In this document: in pieces, positions 15,781 through 23,321 of the stretch
Position numbering within the stretch: the stretch's first letter is position 1
Layout of the letters: each line of letters opens with the position of its first letter
Notes under the pieces: model-generated
Database searches by the model: none
What the model was told of the DNA's origin: nothing
The model's input: the letters and a program-made list of their open reading frames with translations, nothing else
Program-made: the position numbers and the translations under genes
Origin: Coriobacteriaceae bacterium
GTDB taxonomy: Bacteria; Actinomycetota; Coriobacteriia; Coriobacteriales; Coriobacteriaceae
Length of the DNA: 56,976 nucleotides
Direction: 5' to 3'
NCBI GenBank assembly: GCA_902364975.1
Contig: CABJFQ010000015.1
Span: forward strand, 1-56,976

Positions 15781-17577
15781 CTATAACCGCTGGCACACCA
15801 CGGACACACGCTGCCCGTCAAAGCCAAAGCCCCAGCGCATGCGTCCAATGGCGGGGCGTGGCACACGGATTTCGTCGATGCCGTCGCGCTCTATGTCGAG
15901 CAGCGCCTGCACGGCCAGCAATTCCAGGCCCAGCGCATCCACACCGGGGTCATACATCATGTTGATCGTTATCAGCGGACGTTCATCGAGCATACCGATC
16001 GTATCGGCTATGTCGAACACGGCGCCCGTGGGAAAAACCTGGATGTCCCAGCGATCCGCGCCACACTTTCGCCTCGAAGCAGGATTGGCATAGCCCGGCA
16101 ATCCAAAGCAGAGTCCTTGCAAGAGTAGGTGATATGGCAGCGGTGTATCTGGGTCGGTCGCACCGATTCCCGCATCTCCCAAGATGCGGCTTAGCGCCCG
16201 CCCCACGGTATCCTCGTTCCCATGGCACAGCCCGTCGCGAAACGCATCGACGTCTCGAATGTCTTCTGCAGCGCACTCAAACCACTCAATAATCACTAGA
16301 CGCAAGGCCTGGCGAAGCTCGTTATTGGGCAATCGCAAAGCACGGAGACAATCGCCATGCTCTGGCTCCTCAGTCATATCCGTCGTGAGAAAACCGGACA
16401 GATACAGCGCTGTCCACATGCCATCGTCAGACGAGGCCTCTAGCCCCACAGCGCCCAAGCAAAGCGGGACCTCAGCACACCCATGGGCCTCGAGCAAATC
16501 AAATAAGACCGAAAGGCGGTCGAGATTCCACCCGGCAACTACCCTACTCAGGCAATCCGCATACGCATACAGATCGGCGCGCACAGGCGCCGTGCAGCCT
16601 CGGCCCAGAAAACCGATCACACGCGCTGGACTCGAGCAATAGGCCCTACCAAACCGATACCCCTCGAGCCATTCACGCGCATCATCCAGGTATTCCCCGC
16701 ACCCAGCATGATTCAACAGAGCCTGGACCTCGGCATCCGAAAAGCCGAAACAACGGTCACACCAGGTCGAAAGCGGCGTCGTCAGACAATACGAGCAGCC
16801 ATGCAAAGAAAGCGCCGCTTCGGCAGGACCGGGACACTCCCCCATCAGACACGTCAGCCGCAACGAATCGCGCGCAGCGACAATGGCGTCGAACAGCACG
16901 CGATCGAATAGCCCTGCCGGATCAGCACCGGAAGCGCCCCTCGCGCTTGCACGGCCCAACCATGCCGCATCGTACCCATCAACGAGCAATACAACCTGCT
17001 CATCGCAGGCCATCTCCAGCAGCTCAATGAGCACGCCAAGCACCGAGGCGACCTCATCCTCGCTCGCCGCGCCACGCGCAACGCGTTCGATGTGACGTAC
17101 CTTGTCTCGAGCTAAATCCGGAGCCTCCAAAAGCGCCAGCAGGCGAGCGCACTCGTCCGAAAGAGCATCGCGCACGACGTCGGCAACATCGGTGCCACGC
17201 CTCGCAGCGCCAGAAAAGTCCAGCGATATCACCGGATAGCAAGCGTACTCATCCCGATAGCGCCCGCCGTCCGCATCCCAAATCTGAGCATCGCCAAACA
17301 AAAGCTGACCAGCGCGACCGACCGCTGGACGCTCCAGAAAAGCCCTGAGCATCGACAAGTTCATGCTCTTGCCAAAACCCTCGGGTCGACAGCACACCAC
17401 AACGGACGCGTCGCAGTTCAATACATCGGCAATAAACATGGTCTTGTCGACCAGCGTGCAGCAACCAAGAGCCTCCGCATAGTCGCGCACGCCAATGGGC
17501 AAAGCCGCATCGTCGGCACAGCCGATCAAACGCACGCCAAAGCCGGCAGCACAACCATTATTTGCCTGTTCAGACAC
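15781..17577 (-). CDS. AAA-ATPase-like / PD-(D/E)XK nuclease superfamily protein
   Basis: A 598-aa protein. The GTG at 17577 has AGGGGGAA 7 nt upstream and starts just before the conserved domain; longer in-frame starts exist but add a Cys-rich, unlikely N-terminus. The N-terminal half shows LPIGVRDYAEAL, then LVDKTMFI and CRPEGFGKSMNLSML. This is the Walker A-like region typical of the AAA-ATPase-like family found in many copies in gut anaerobes, where it usually reads RPRRFGKS. The C-terminal end resembles the linked PD-(D/E)XK-type region, but no intact nuclease motif was seen. Biological role is unknown; such proteins are suspected mobile or defence-related genes. It is convergent with the GT gene at 14741-15760, 20 bp apart. 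Confidence 0.72.
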   Translation of the reverse strand: MSEQANNGCAAGFGVRLIGCADDAALPIGVRDYAEALGCCTLVDKTMFIADVLNCDASVVVCCRPEGFGKSMNLSMLRAFLERPAVGRAGQLLFGDAQIWDADGGRYRDEYACYPVISLDFSGAARRGTDVADVVRDALSDECARLLALLEAPDLARDKVRHIERVARGAASEDEVASVLGVLIELLEMACDEQVVLLVDGYDAAWLGRASARGASGADPAGLFDRVLFDAIVAARDSLRLTCLMGECPGPAEAALSLHGCSYCLTTPLSTWCDRCFGFSDAEVQALLNHAGCGEYLDDAREWLEGYRFGRAYCSSPARVIGFLGRGCTAPVRADLYAYADCLSRVVAGWNLDRLSVLFDLLEAHGCAEVPLCLGAVGLEASSDDGMWTALYLSGFLTTDMTEEPEHGDCLRALRLPNNELRQALRLVIIEWFECAAEDIRDVDAFRDGLCHGNEDTVGRALSRILGDAGIGATDPDTPLPYHLLLQGLCFGLPGYANPASRRKCGADRWDIQVFPTGAVFDIADTIGMLDERPLITINMMYDPGVDALGLELLAVQALLDIERDGIDEIRVPRPAIGRMRWGFGFDGQRVSVVCQRL

Positions 17578-17712
17578 CAAAACGTTCCCCCTAAATCGCA
17601 ACACGATGCCAATTGTAATGACCGCATCGCATGTACCGATATCGCCGCGCAAACATATCGGGCAACGGTAGCAACAAGAGGTGTGAGGGGGCACAACTAA
17701 TCGTTGCACAAC

Positions 17713-17747
17713 AAAACGGGGCCCGACGCATTCGCACCGGACCCCGT
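17713..17747 (-). terminator. Rho-independent terminator of the sortase-anchored protein gene
   Basis: Bases 17716-17725 pair with 17738-17747 (ACGGGGCCCG and CGGACCCCGT, one mismatch). On the minus strand the stem is followed by TTTTG. It lies 33 bp after the stop codon of the 17780-19600 gene. Confidence 0.7.
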
Positions 17748-17779
17748 CCCGATTCTTTAGTTATCTGGCAACCGAGAGG

Positions 17780-19600
17780 CTACTCCTCCGAGCCGTCCTC
17801 CCCAGAAGCCTTCTTCTGCTGATCGAGCTTATGCTTACCACTTACGATAGACGTAGCGCCCAGTGTGGCCAAGCTCGCGCTGGCAAGGCTCGCCATCACA
17901 ATCAGATCGCCCGTCTTGGGCATGTTGCCGCCCGAGGACTTGGTAGCTGTAGTCGTCGTGGTCGTGGTAGTCACCGTTTTGGAGTCATTTTGCTCCTGGA
18001 CCTGGTTGTCGGAGCTGCCCTTACCGCTGTCCTCGCCCTGCTGCTTTCCGTCCTCGGTCTTGTCCTTGTTCTCGTCCTTCGCCTCAGATTCAGACTTCTT
18101 GCCATCGTCCTTCTCCTGAGCGGACTTGTCGCCCTTCTCATCAGAGCTAGAACCCTTATCGGACTCGGTCTTCTCGGAAGCCTTGTCCTTGGAGTCGCCC
18201 TTTGCAGCCTCGGTCTTTTCCGTGGAAACCTGATCAGAGTTGTCCTTGTTCTGGGTCGAGCCGTTATTGACACCAGCCATCAGCGAAGAGCCCAGCGTAG
18301 AACCAAGCTGCACGGAGATAGAAGGCTTCTTGTCCGGCGAAGCAACGGGAGCGTCCGGCGCCTTATTCGAGTCATCCTTGGAAGCATCGGAACCAGGGGT
18401 TGCGTCAGAGCCGGAGCCGTTGTTAGAGCCGGTGCCAACGGACGAATCGCTCGAGCCGGTGGATGAGTTAGAGGTGCCAGCGCCGGTCGAACCAGAAGCG
18501 TCGCTGTCCGTATTGCCTGCAGAGCTTGAAGACGAATCGCCCGCAGCAGAGCCGTTCGAAACGGAGCCGTTCGAGGTAGAGCCGTTGTTGGTAGTGCCAC
18601 CAGCAGAGCCATCACCGTCAGCATCGGTCGAGGGCGAATCCATCCTGTCATCGTTGGCATCGTCGCTCGAGTCGTCATTCGAATCAGGCGTCGGCGAGGG
18701 CGCCGGCGTGGGCTCGGGCTGCACGGGCGTCGCAGCGGCAGCGGCCTCGTCCTCGGCGATATAAACCAAGCAGTCCTTCAGCTCGTTGCGGTAGCGGTTC
18801 TTCCAGCCCTCATGATACTGGGGCTGGCTCGAATACTTGGTCGCCACGTTATTGACCACACTGTTGGAAAGCGCCGTCACAAACTCGCGATCAGTCATAC
18901 TGTTAGAAAGGTTTGCCCAACGGAAGAAGTCCCTGCAACCACCGGTGCCGCACATGTTGGTGATGCTCCACACCATGCCCTTAACGCAATCGGCACGGCC
19001 CGAAATATCAATGCCCAGGCCGCTCTTGAGCCACGCCTCGGTCACCGCATAGTACGAGTTGTACGCATACGCATCCTGCAGAGCCGAGAACTCAACAGGG
19101 TCGGTGTTATAAGCACCTTGGAAGGCATCCTGCGCGATATGGCCCAGCTCGGTGAGCTGGCCGTTCTCGTACATGGCATTGCTCGCGTTGGAAATCTCGC
19201 TGCCTCGATCAATCGCATCCTTGAGCATGCTGTATTTTTCGGGGTTGTAGTTGTAGGCCTGCTTCATAAACGGAATGAGCGACCATCGGCGGTCGAACTG
19301 GTAATAACCCAGCGCGTTATAGCCGTCGCCATACGAAAAGCCCTGGTTATAGTTGCCGTGGCTCTCGTACTTGGTAAAGTACTTCATCTCGGGGGTCACG
19401 TTAACAAACGAAACGCCCTGGACCGACCTCAGCACGCCCGAGAAGGACTGCTGGGTATAGAGACCCTTATCGATATCGGTCGCATCCGAGGCAACGCCCG
19501 GCGTGGGCTCCTCGGCAGCGGCGGGTGCCGGCGCGGAAACGGCGCCAAACGAAAGCGCCAGCGTCAGGCCCGCGACAATAGCAGAATGCTTGGGCTGCAT
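17780..19600 (-). CDS. Sortase-anchored lysozyme-like (VgrG-related) surface protein
   Basis: A 606-aa secreted protein; the ATG at 19600 has GGGAGG upstream. A signal peptide (1-29) is followed by a globular domain (about 60-285) with KYESHGNYNQGFS and NALGYYQFD, which resemble the Glu-containing motif of lysozyme-like transglycosylases. I recall this domain being labelled VgrG-related in Collinsella-like genomes. Residues about 290-550 are a low-complexity stalk, first Ser/Gly/Asn/Asp-rich and then Lys/Glu/Asp/Ser-rich, ending with a Thr run. MPKTG at 560-564, a hydrophobic segment and a charged tail form a sortase signal (LPxTG with Met for Leu). It is probably wall-displayed. Catalysis is inferred only. 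Confidence 0.78.
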   Translation of the reverse strand: MQPKHSAIVAGLTLALSFGAVSAPAPAAAEEPTPGVASDATDIDKGLYTQQSFSGVLRSVQGVSFVNVTPEMKYFTKYESHGNYNQGFSYGDGYNALGYYQFDRRWSLIPFMKQAYNYNPEKYSMLKDAIDRGSEISNASNAMYENGQLTELGHIAQDAFQGAYNTDPVEFSALQDAYAYNSYYAVTEAWLKSGLGIDISGRADCVKGMVWSITNMCGTGGCRDFFRWANLSNSMTDREFVTALSNSVVNNVATKYSSQPQYHEGWKNRYRNELKDCLVYIAEDEAAAAATPVQPEPTPAPSPTPDSNDDSSDDANDDRMDSPSTDADGDGSAGGTTNNGSTSNGSVSNGSAAGDSSSSSAGNTDSDASGSTGAGTSNSSTGSSDSSVGTGSNNGSGSDATPGSDASKDDSNKAPDAPVASPDKKPSISVQLGSTLGSSLMAGVNNGSTQNKDNSDQVSTEKTEAAKGDSKDKASEKTESDKGSSSDEKGDKSAQEKDDGKKSESEAKDENKDKTEDGKQQGEDSGKGSSDNQVQEQNDSKTVTTTTTTTTATKSSGGNMPKTGDLIVMASLASASLATLGATSIVSGKHKLDQQKKASGEDGSEE

Positions 19601-19737
19601 AAGATCCTCCCTGCATTGGTGTAGTTAAAGTGCAGTTTGCAAAGATAGAATTAAGTATTGCAGCTCACCCGTTGTTGCACAACAACCCCTCGGTAAACGG
19701 CAACAACCCTCCGCGAAATCCGCGAAATCTAAAGGAA

Positions 19738-20157
19738 TTAAACAAACTGGTCGTCGGGCACCAGAAGAAGATCGCCGTAGCGTCCCATCAGCCCGTCTCT
19801 CAACCGACAGAAAGCGGGGATATAGACGTTTAAGATACGCTGAATCAAATCTTGAGCGAGCTTGTTGTCATAGATATGGACGTTCGTATTGCGGTCTCTG
19901 AGCATATCTAGCCATGCCGCCTCATCAATAAAGTCGTAGAATCGGTAGGCTTCCTTCAAGATGGCACGAGGAGACCCCGATGCAGCAAGCGTGGCGCCCT
20001 CATACTCGAGCAGACGTTTAAGGAGCTTCCAGCTCAGTTCAAACTGAAGGTTGAACTTATTAATCAATCCACTCTGAACAAAATCATTGCTAAGATCCTG
20101 ATTGGGTGCATCCTCAAGATTCGCCAAGGCGCTGGCAAAGTTCTCATATTTTTTCAT
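19738..20157 (-). CDS. HEPN-type toxin, HI0074/HepT-like (nucleotidyltransferase substrate-binding family)
   Basis: A 139-aa all-helical protein of the HI0074 family. The HEPN RNase motif R-x4-H is intact: RNTNVH, Arg89 to His94, so it could be an active ribonuclease toxin. In characterised HepT/MntA pairs the nucleotidyltransferase partner modifies a Tyr beside this motif and neutralises the toxin; here HIYDN supplies such a Tyr (Tyr96). The ATG at 20157 overlaps the end of the partner gene by 14 nt. Its sequence is AT-richer than the suf genes. It may alternatively be a housekeeping HI0073/HI0074-type pair of unknown role. Confidence 0.82.
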   Translation of the reverse strand: MKKYENFASALANLEDAPNQDLSNDFVQSGLINKFNLQFELSWKLLKRLLEYEGATLAASGSPRAILKEAYRFYDFIDEAAWLDMLRDRNTNVHIYDNKLAQDLIQRILNVYIPAFCRLRDGLMGRYGDLLLVPDDQFV

Positions 20158-20431
20158 ACAGAATCACACCATCCCTGGCAATTTCATCGAGCAATTGCTG
20201 CGATAAGGACTCATCCAGATTGACGACGTCTATATCTAAAAGAGTATCAAGACGCTCCTCTATCAGATATGAGAAACGGTCGAAATCCCGGCAACCTGCT
20301 ACAGCAATATCAATATCGCTCTTAGGCAAGTTGTCACCGCGGGCACGAGAACCAAACAGCACAACCCTCTCGGCGTCACATTCCCGAGCAAAAATCTCAA
20401 TTTGCTTGTACACCTTGTCGAGAGATACCAT
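20144..20431 (-). CDS. MNT-type nucleotidyltransferase antitoxin (HI0073/MntA-like)
   Basis: A 95-aa minimal nucleotidyltransferase. The motif GSRARGDNLPKSDID (Gly27-Ser28, Asp39, Asp41) is the complete active-site signature, so it should still transfer AMP. Together with the overlapping HEPN gene it forms a MNT-HEPN toxin-antitoxin module; in known systems the MNT protein AMPylates the toxin. The ATG at 20431 lies only 8 bp after the stop codon of the Rrf2 gene, with a weak ribosome site (GGGCTGCAG) overlapping that junction. Translation and transcription are therefore probably tied to the Fe-S regulator. Confidence 0.82.
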   Translation of the reverse strand: MVSLDKVYKQIEIFARECDAERVVLFGSRARGDNLPKSDIDIAVAGCRDFDRFSYLIEERLDTLLDIDVVNLDESLSQQLLDEIARDGVILYEKI

Positions 20432-20439
20432 CTGCAGCC

Positions 20440-20871
20440 CTACAGCTTAATGTCGAAGTTGATCTCGGGGACGGCAGCAAGGTCGGCCAACGTCACGCCG
20501 TCGACGTACTTTTCGATCACGTCGTCCAGACCGCGCCAGAATTTGACGGTCGAGCAAAGATCGCTGCGGGCGCAGCTGTTGTCGATGCCATCGCACGCCA
20601 CCGGAGCCGTGCTGCCTTCGACGGCGCGCAGGATGTCGCCGGCACGCACCTCGGCCGGGTCCTTGGCCATCATGTAGCCGCCGCCCTTGCCGCGCACGCT
20701 CTTAAGTAGGCCCGCCTTCATGAGCGGACGAACCAGCTGCTCCAGATACTTTTGCGAGATACGCTCGCGGTCGGCGACCTCGCGCAGAGCGATCTTGCCC
20801 TCGGCGTCGCCCAGCGCTGCGATATAGATCATCAGTCGGAGGGCATAGCGGCCCTTAGAAGAAATGAGCAT
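20440..20871 (-). CDS. Rrf2-family transcriptional regulator (IscR/SufR-like)
   Basis: A 143-aa winged-helix regulator. The ATG at 20871 has GGGAGGG upstream; longer starts run into a non-conserved N-terminus. MLISSKGRYALRLMIYIA and ISQKYLEQLVRPLMKAGLL are typical Rrf2 helices. Three Cys residues (Cys93, Cys100, Cys106) sit where IscR-type proteins hold a [2Fe-2S] cluster, so it probably senses cluster supply. It is transcribed away from sufCBDSU across a region with strong dyads, and very likely controls that operon and itself. Two toxin-antitoxin genes follow directly on the same strand. Confidence 0.9.
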   Translation of the reverse strand: MLISSKGRYALRLMIYIAALGDAEGKIALREVADRERISQKYLEQLVRPLMKAGLLKSVRGKGGGYMMAKDPAEVRAGDILRAVEGSTAPVACDGIDNSCARSDLCSTVKFWRGLDDVIEKYVDGVTLADLAAVPEINFDIKL

Positions 20872-20893
20872 ACCTACCCTCCCATCGCATCTT

Positions 20894-20964
20894 GGACAAC
20901 ATAACCAGGTTTGTTTGTCCCAAATCTTAAGTAAGTGGGACAAACACAACAGGTTATTTTGTCC
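20894..20964. promoter_or_regulatory. Large nested dyad between rrf2 and suf (putative operator)
   Basis: Inner arms GTTTGTCCCA (20913-20922) and TGGGACAAAC (20936-20945) are perfect 10-bp inverted repeats. Outer arms at 20894-20906 and 20952-20964 match in 12 of 13 positions (GGACAACATAACC against GGTTATTTTGTCC). Both pairs share the same centre at 20929, so the whole is a 71-bp two-tier palindrome. It starts 23 bp upstream of the Rrf2 gene start. It may bind two dimers of a regulator, perhaps the Rrf2 protein. Confidence 0.65.
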
Positions 20965-20987
20965 CACATCTAGAAAAGTCGAGTGGA

Positions 20988-21031
20988 TTAGTCGGGTTTT
21001 CCCTTGACTAACGCCGAACCCATAGTAACTT
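20988..21031 (+). promoter_or_regulatory. sufC promoter with overlapping TTAGTC/GACTAA dyad
   Basis: TTGACT at 21004-21009 and TAACTT at 21026-21031 are separated by 16 bp and form a likely sigma-70-type promoter about 65 bp before the sufC start. An inverted repeat, TTAGTC (20988-20993) and GACTAA (21006-21011), covers the -35 box. GACTA-type half sites are familiar from IscR/Rrf2 operators, so repression by the divergent regulator is plausible. Confidence 0.6.
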
Positions 21032-21095
21032 TATTCCGAGAAGATTCCTAGGGTTTCGTACACCCATGAGTACACCATATACAGAGAGGGACAGC

Positions 21096-21896
21096 ATGAG
21101 CACAAATCCGCTGCTTTCCATCGAAGGTCTGACCGCCTCCGTGGACGAGAAGACCATCCTCCACAACGTCAACCTTAACGTCGCCGCCGGCGAGACCCAC
21201 GTGTTGATGGGACCCAACGGCGCCGGCAAGTCCACCCTTGGCCACCTGGTCATGGGCGACCCCGTCTACACGGTCAACGACGGCCGCATCGTCTTTGACG
21301 GCCAGGACATCACCGAGCTCACCACCGACAAGCGCTCGCGCGCCGGCCTGTTCCTGAGCTTCCAGGCCCCTGTCGAGATCCCCGGCGTGCCACTGTCGAG
21401 CTTTTTGCGCGCCAGTATCGCCGGCCGCCCCGGCCTGGAGATGAAGGGCAAGGAATTCCGTCGTCGCGTCAAGGAGCTCGCGGCCGAGCTTAACATGGAT
21501 ACCGCCTACCTCAACCGTGAGCTGGGCGTGGGCTTCTCGGGCGGCGAGAAAAAGAAGGTCGAGATGCTCCAGCTTCTGCTGCTGCAGCCCAAGCTCGCCA
21601 TCTTGGACGAGACCGACTCCGGCCTGGACGTCGACGCCCTGTCCACCGTCAGCCACGGTATGGACGCCTACCGCAAGAGCTGCGACGGCTCCATGCTCAT
21701 CATCACGCACAACACGCGCATCCTGGAGCACCTGGATGTCGACCGCGTCCACGTTATGGTCAAGGGCCACATCGTGCGCGAGGACGATGCCTCGCTGATC
21801 CCCTGGATCGACAAGAACGGCTTTGAGACCTTCGAGCGCGAGGCCGCCGAGCAGCGCGCCCAGGCCGAGGCCGCCGCTGCCGAGCAGCAGGCGTAA
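21096..21896 (+). CDS. sufC: SufC, ABC-type ATPase of the SufBCD Fe-S scaffold
   Basis: A 266-aa cytoplasmic ATPase that powers Fe-S cluster assembly on SufB/SufD. It has Walker A GPNGAGKST (about residues 38-46), the signature FSGGEKKKVEML and Walker B LAILDETDSGLD. The ATG at 21096 is chosen because AGAGAGGG lies just upstream; an in-frame ATG at 21066 lacks a site. It is first in the sufCBDSU operon, with SufB starting 12 bp downstream. Expression probably responds to Fe-S demand through the divergent Rrf2 regulator. Confidence 0.96.
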   Translation: MSTNPLLSIEGLTASVDEKTILHNVNLNVAAGETHVLMGPNGAGKSTLGHLVMGDPVYTVNDGRIVFDGQDITELTTDKRSRAGLFLSFQAPVEIPGVPLSSFLRASIAGRPGLEMKGKEFRRRVKELAAELNMDTAYLNRELGVGFSGGEKKKVEMLQLLLLQPKLAILDETDSGLDVDALSTVSHGMDAYRKSCDGSMLIITHNTRILEHLDVDRVHVMVKGHIVREDDASLIPWIDKNGFETFEREAAEQRAQAEAAAAEQQA

Positions 21897-21908
21897 AGGG
21901 GCGACGCA

Positions 21909-23321
21909 ATGACCAAGAACCGCACCGAGGTCGCGGACATCGACCGCAGCCTCTACGACTTCACCTACGGCGAGGAGGGATTCGAGCGCCTCGACGCCGG
22001 CATCACGCCCGACATCGTGCGCGAGATCAGCGCCAAGAAGGACGAGCCACAGTGGATGCTCGATCTGCGCTTAAAGTCCCTCGAGATCTTCAATCGTTTT
22101 CCCGACCCGACGTGGGGCCCCTCCATCGAGGGCCTGGACATGGACAACATCGTCACCTACGTCAAGCCCAACACCGACCAAAAGCACGACTGGGAGTCGG
22201 TGCCCGACGACATCAAGAACACCTTTGAGCGCCTGGGCATCCCCGAGGCCGAGCGCAGCTACCTGGCGGGCGTCGGCGCGCAGTACGACTCCGAGCTGGT
22301 CTACCACAACATGCAGGACACCGCGTCCAAGATGGGTATCGTCTATTCCGGCATCGAGGAGGCCCTGCACGACCCGCAGTGGGAGCCGCTCATCCACGAG
22401 AAGTTTATGACGCTCATCCCGCCCACCGACCACAAGTTTGCGGCCCTGCACGGCGCCGTATGGTCGGGCGGCTCGTTTGTCTACGTGCCCAAGGGCACCA
22501 AGTTGGACTTCCCGCTGCAGAGCTACTTCCGCCTTAACGCCAAGGGCGCCGGCCAGTTTGAGCACACGCTCATCATCGTCGAGGACGACGCCGACCTGCA
22601 CTTCATCGAGGGTTGCTCCGCGCCCAAGTACAACGTTGCCAACCTCCACGCCGGCGCCGTCGAGCTCTTTGTGGGCAAGCGTGCGCACCTGCGCTACTCG
22701 ACCATCGAGAACTGGTCCAAAAACATGTACAACCTCAACACCAAGCGTGCGCGCGTGGACGAGGATGGCGACATAGAGTGGATCAGTGGCTCCTTCGGCA
22801 GCCACGTGGGCTACCTCTACCCCATGAGTGTGCTCAACGGCCGCCGCGCCCGGTCGAGCTTTACCGGCATCACCTTTGCCGGCGCCGGGCAGAACCTCGA
22901 TACCGGCTGTAAGGTCGTGCTCAACGCCCCCGAGACCTCGGCAACCGTCGAGACCAAGGGCATCTCCAAGAGCGGCGGCATTCAGACCTTCCGCAGCTCC
23001 ATCGTGGCCACGCCCAAGGCCGAGGGTTCCAAGGCAACCGTGAGCTGCCAGTCGCTCATGCTCGACGACCAGAGCCGCTCCGACACCATCCCCGCCATGG
23101 ACATCCGCGCCAAGAACGTCGACATCGGCCACGAGGCCACCATCGGCCGCATCGGCGACGACAAGGTGTTCTACCTGATGAGCCGCGGCATCTCGGAGGA
23201 AGAGGCCCGCACCATGATCGTCAACGGCTTTGCCAACCCGGTCTCCAAGGAGCTGCCGTTGGAGTACGCCGTCGAGATGAACAACCTGATCAAGCTCGAG
23301 ATGGAAGGAGCGATCGGATAA
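21909..23321 (+). CDS. sufB: SufB, Fe-S cluster scaffold subunit
   Basis: A 470-aa protein of the SufB family, the main scaffold on which clusters are built with SufC and SufD. Sequence hallmarks are the N-terminal EPQWMLDLRLKSLEIF, the central beta-helix region with GCSAPKYN, and the C-terminal GHEATIGRIGDDKVFYLMSRG that contacts SufC. Length fits the family. A ribosome site (AAAGGGG) precedes the ATG. Its stop overlaps the sufD start (TAATG), implying coupled translation. Confidence 0.96.
   Translation: MTKNRTEVADIDRSLYDFTYGEEGFERLDAGITPDIVREISAKKDEPQWMLDLRLKSLEIFNRFPDPTWGPSIEGLDMDNIVTYVKPNTDQKHDWESVPDDIKNTFERLGIPEAERSYLAGVGAQYDSELVYHNMQDTASKMGIVYSGIEEALHDPQWEPLIHEKFMTLIPPTDHKFAALHGAVWSGGSFVYVPKGTKLDFPLQSYFRLNAKGAGQFEHTLIIVEDDADLHFIEGCSAPKYNVANLHAGAVELFVGKRAHLRYSTIENWSKNMYNLNTKRARVDEDGDIEWISGSFGSHVGYLYPMSVLNGRRARSSFTGITFAGAGQNLDTGCKVVLNAPETSATVETKGISKSGGIQTFRSSIVATPKAEGSKATVSCQSLMLDDQSRSDTIPAMDIRAKNVDIGHEATIGRIGDDKVFYLMSRGISEEEARTMIVNGFANPVSKELPLEYAVEMNNLIKLEMEGAIG

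Noticed and set aside
20440..20967. A longer Rrf2 start at 20967
   Set aside because: The added residues run through the dyad operator and are not conserved; the ATG at 20871 has a good ribosome site and the family start.
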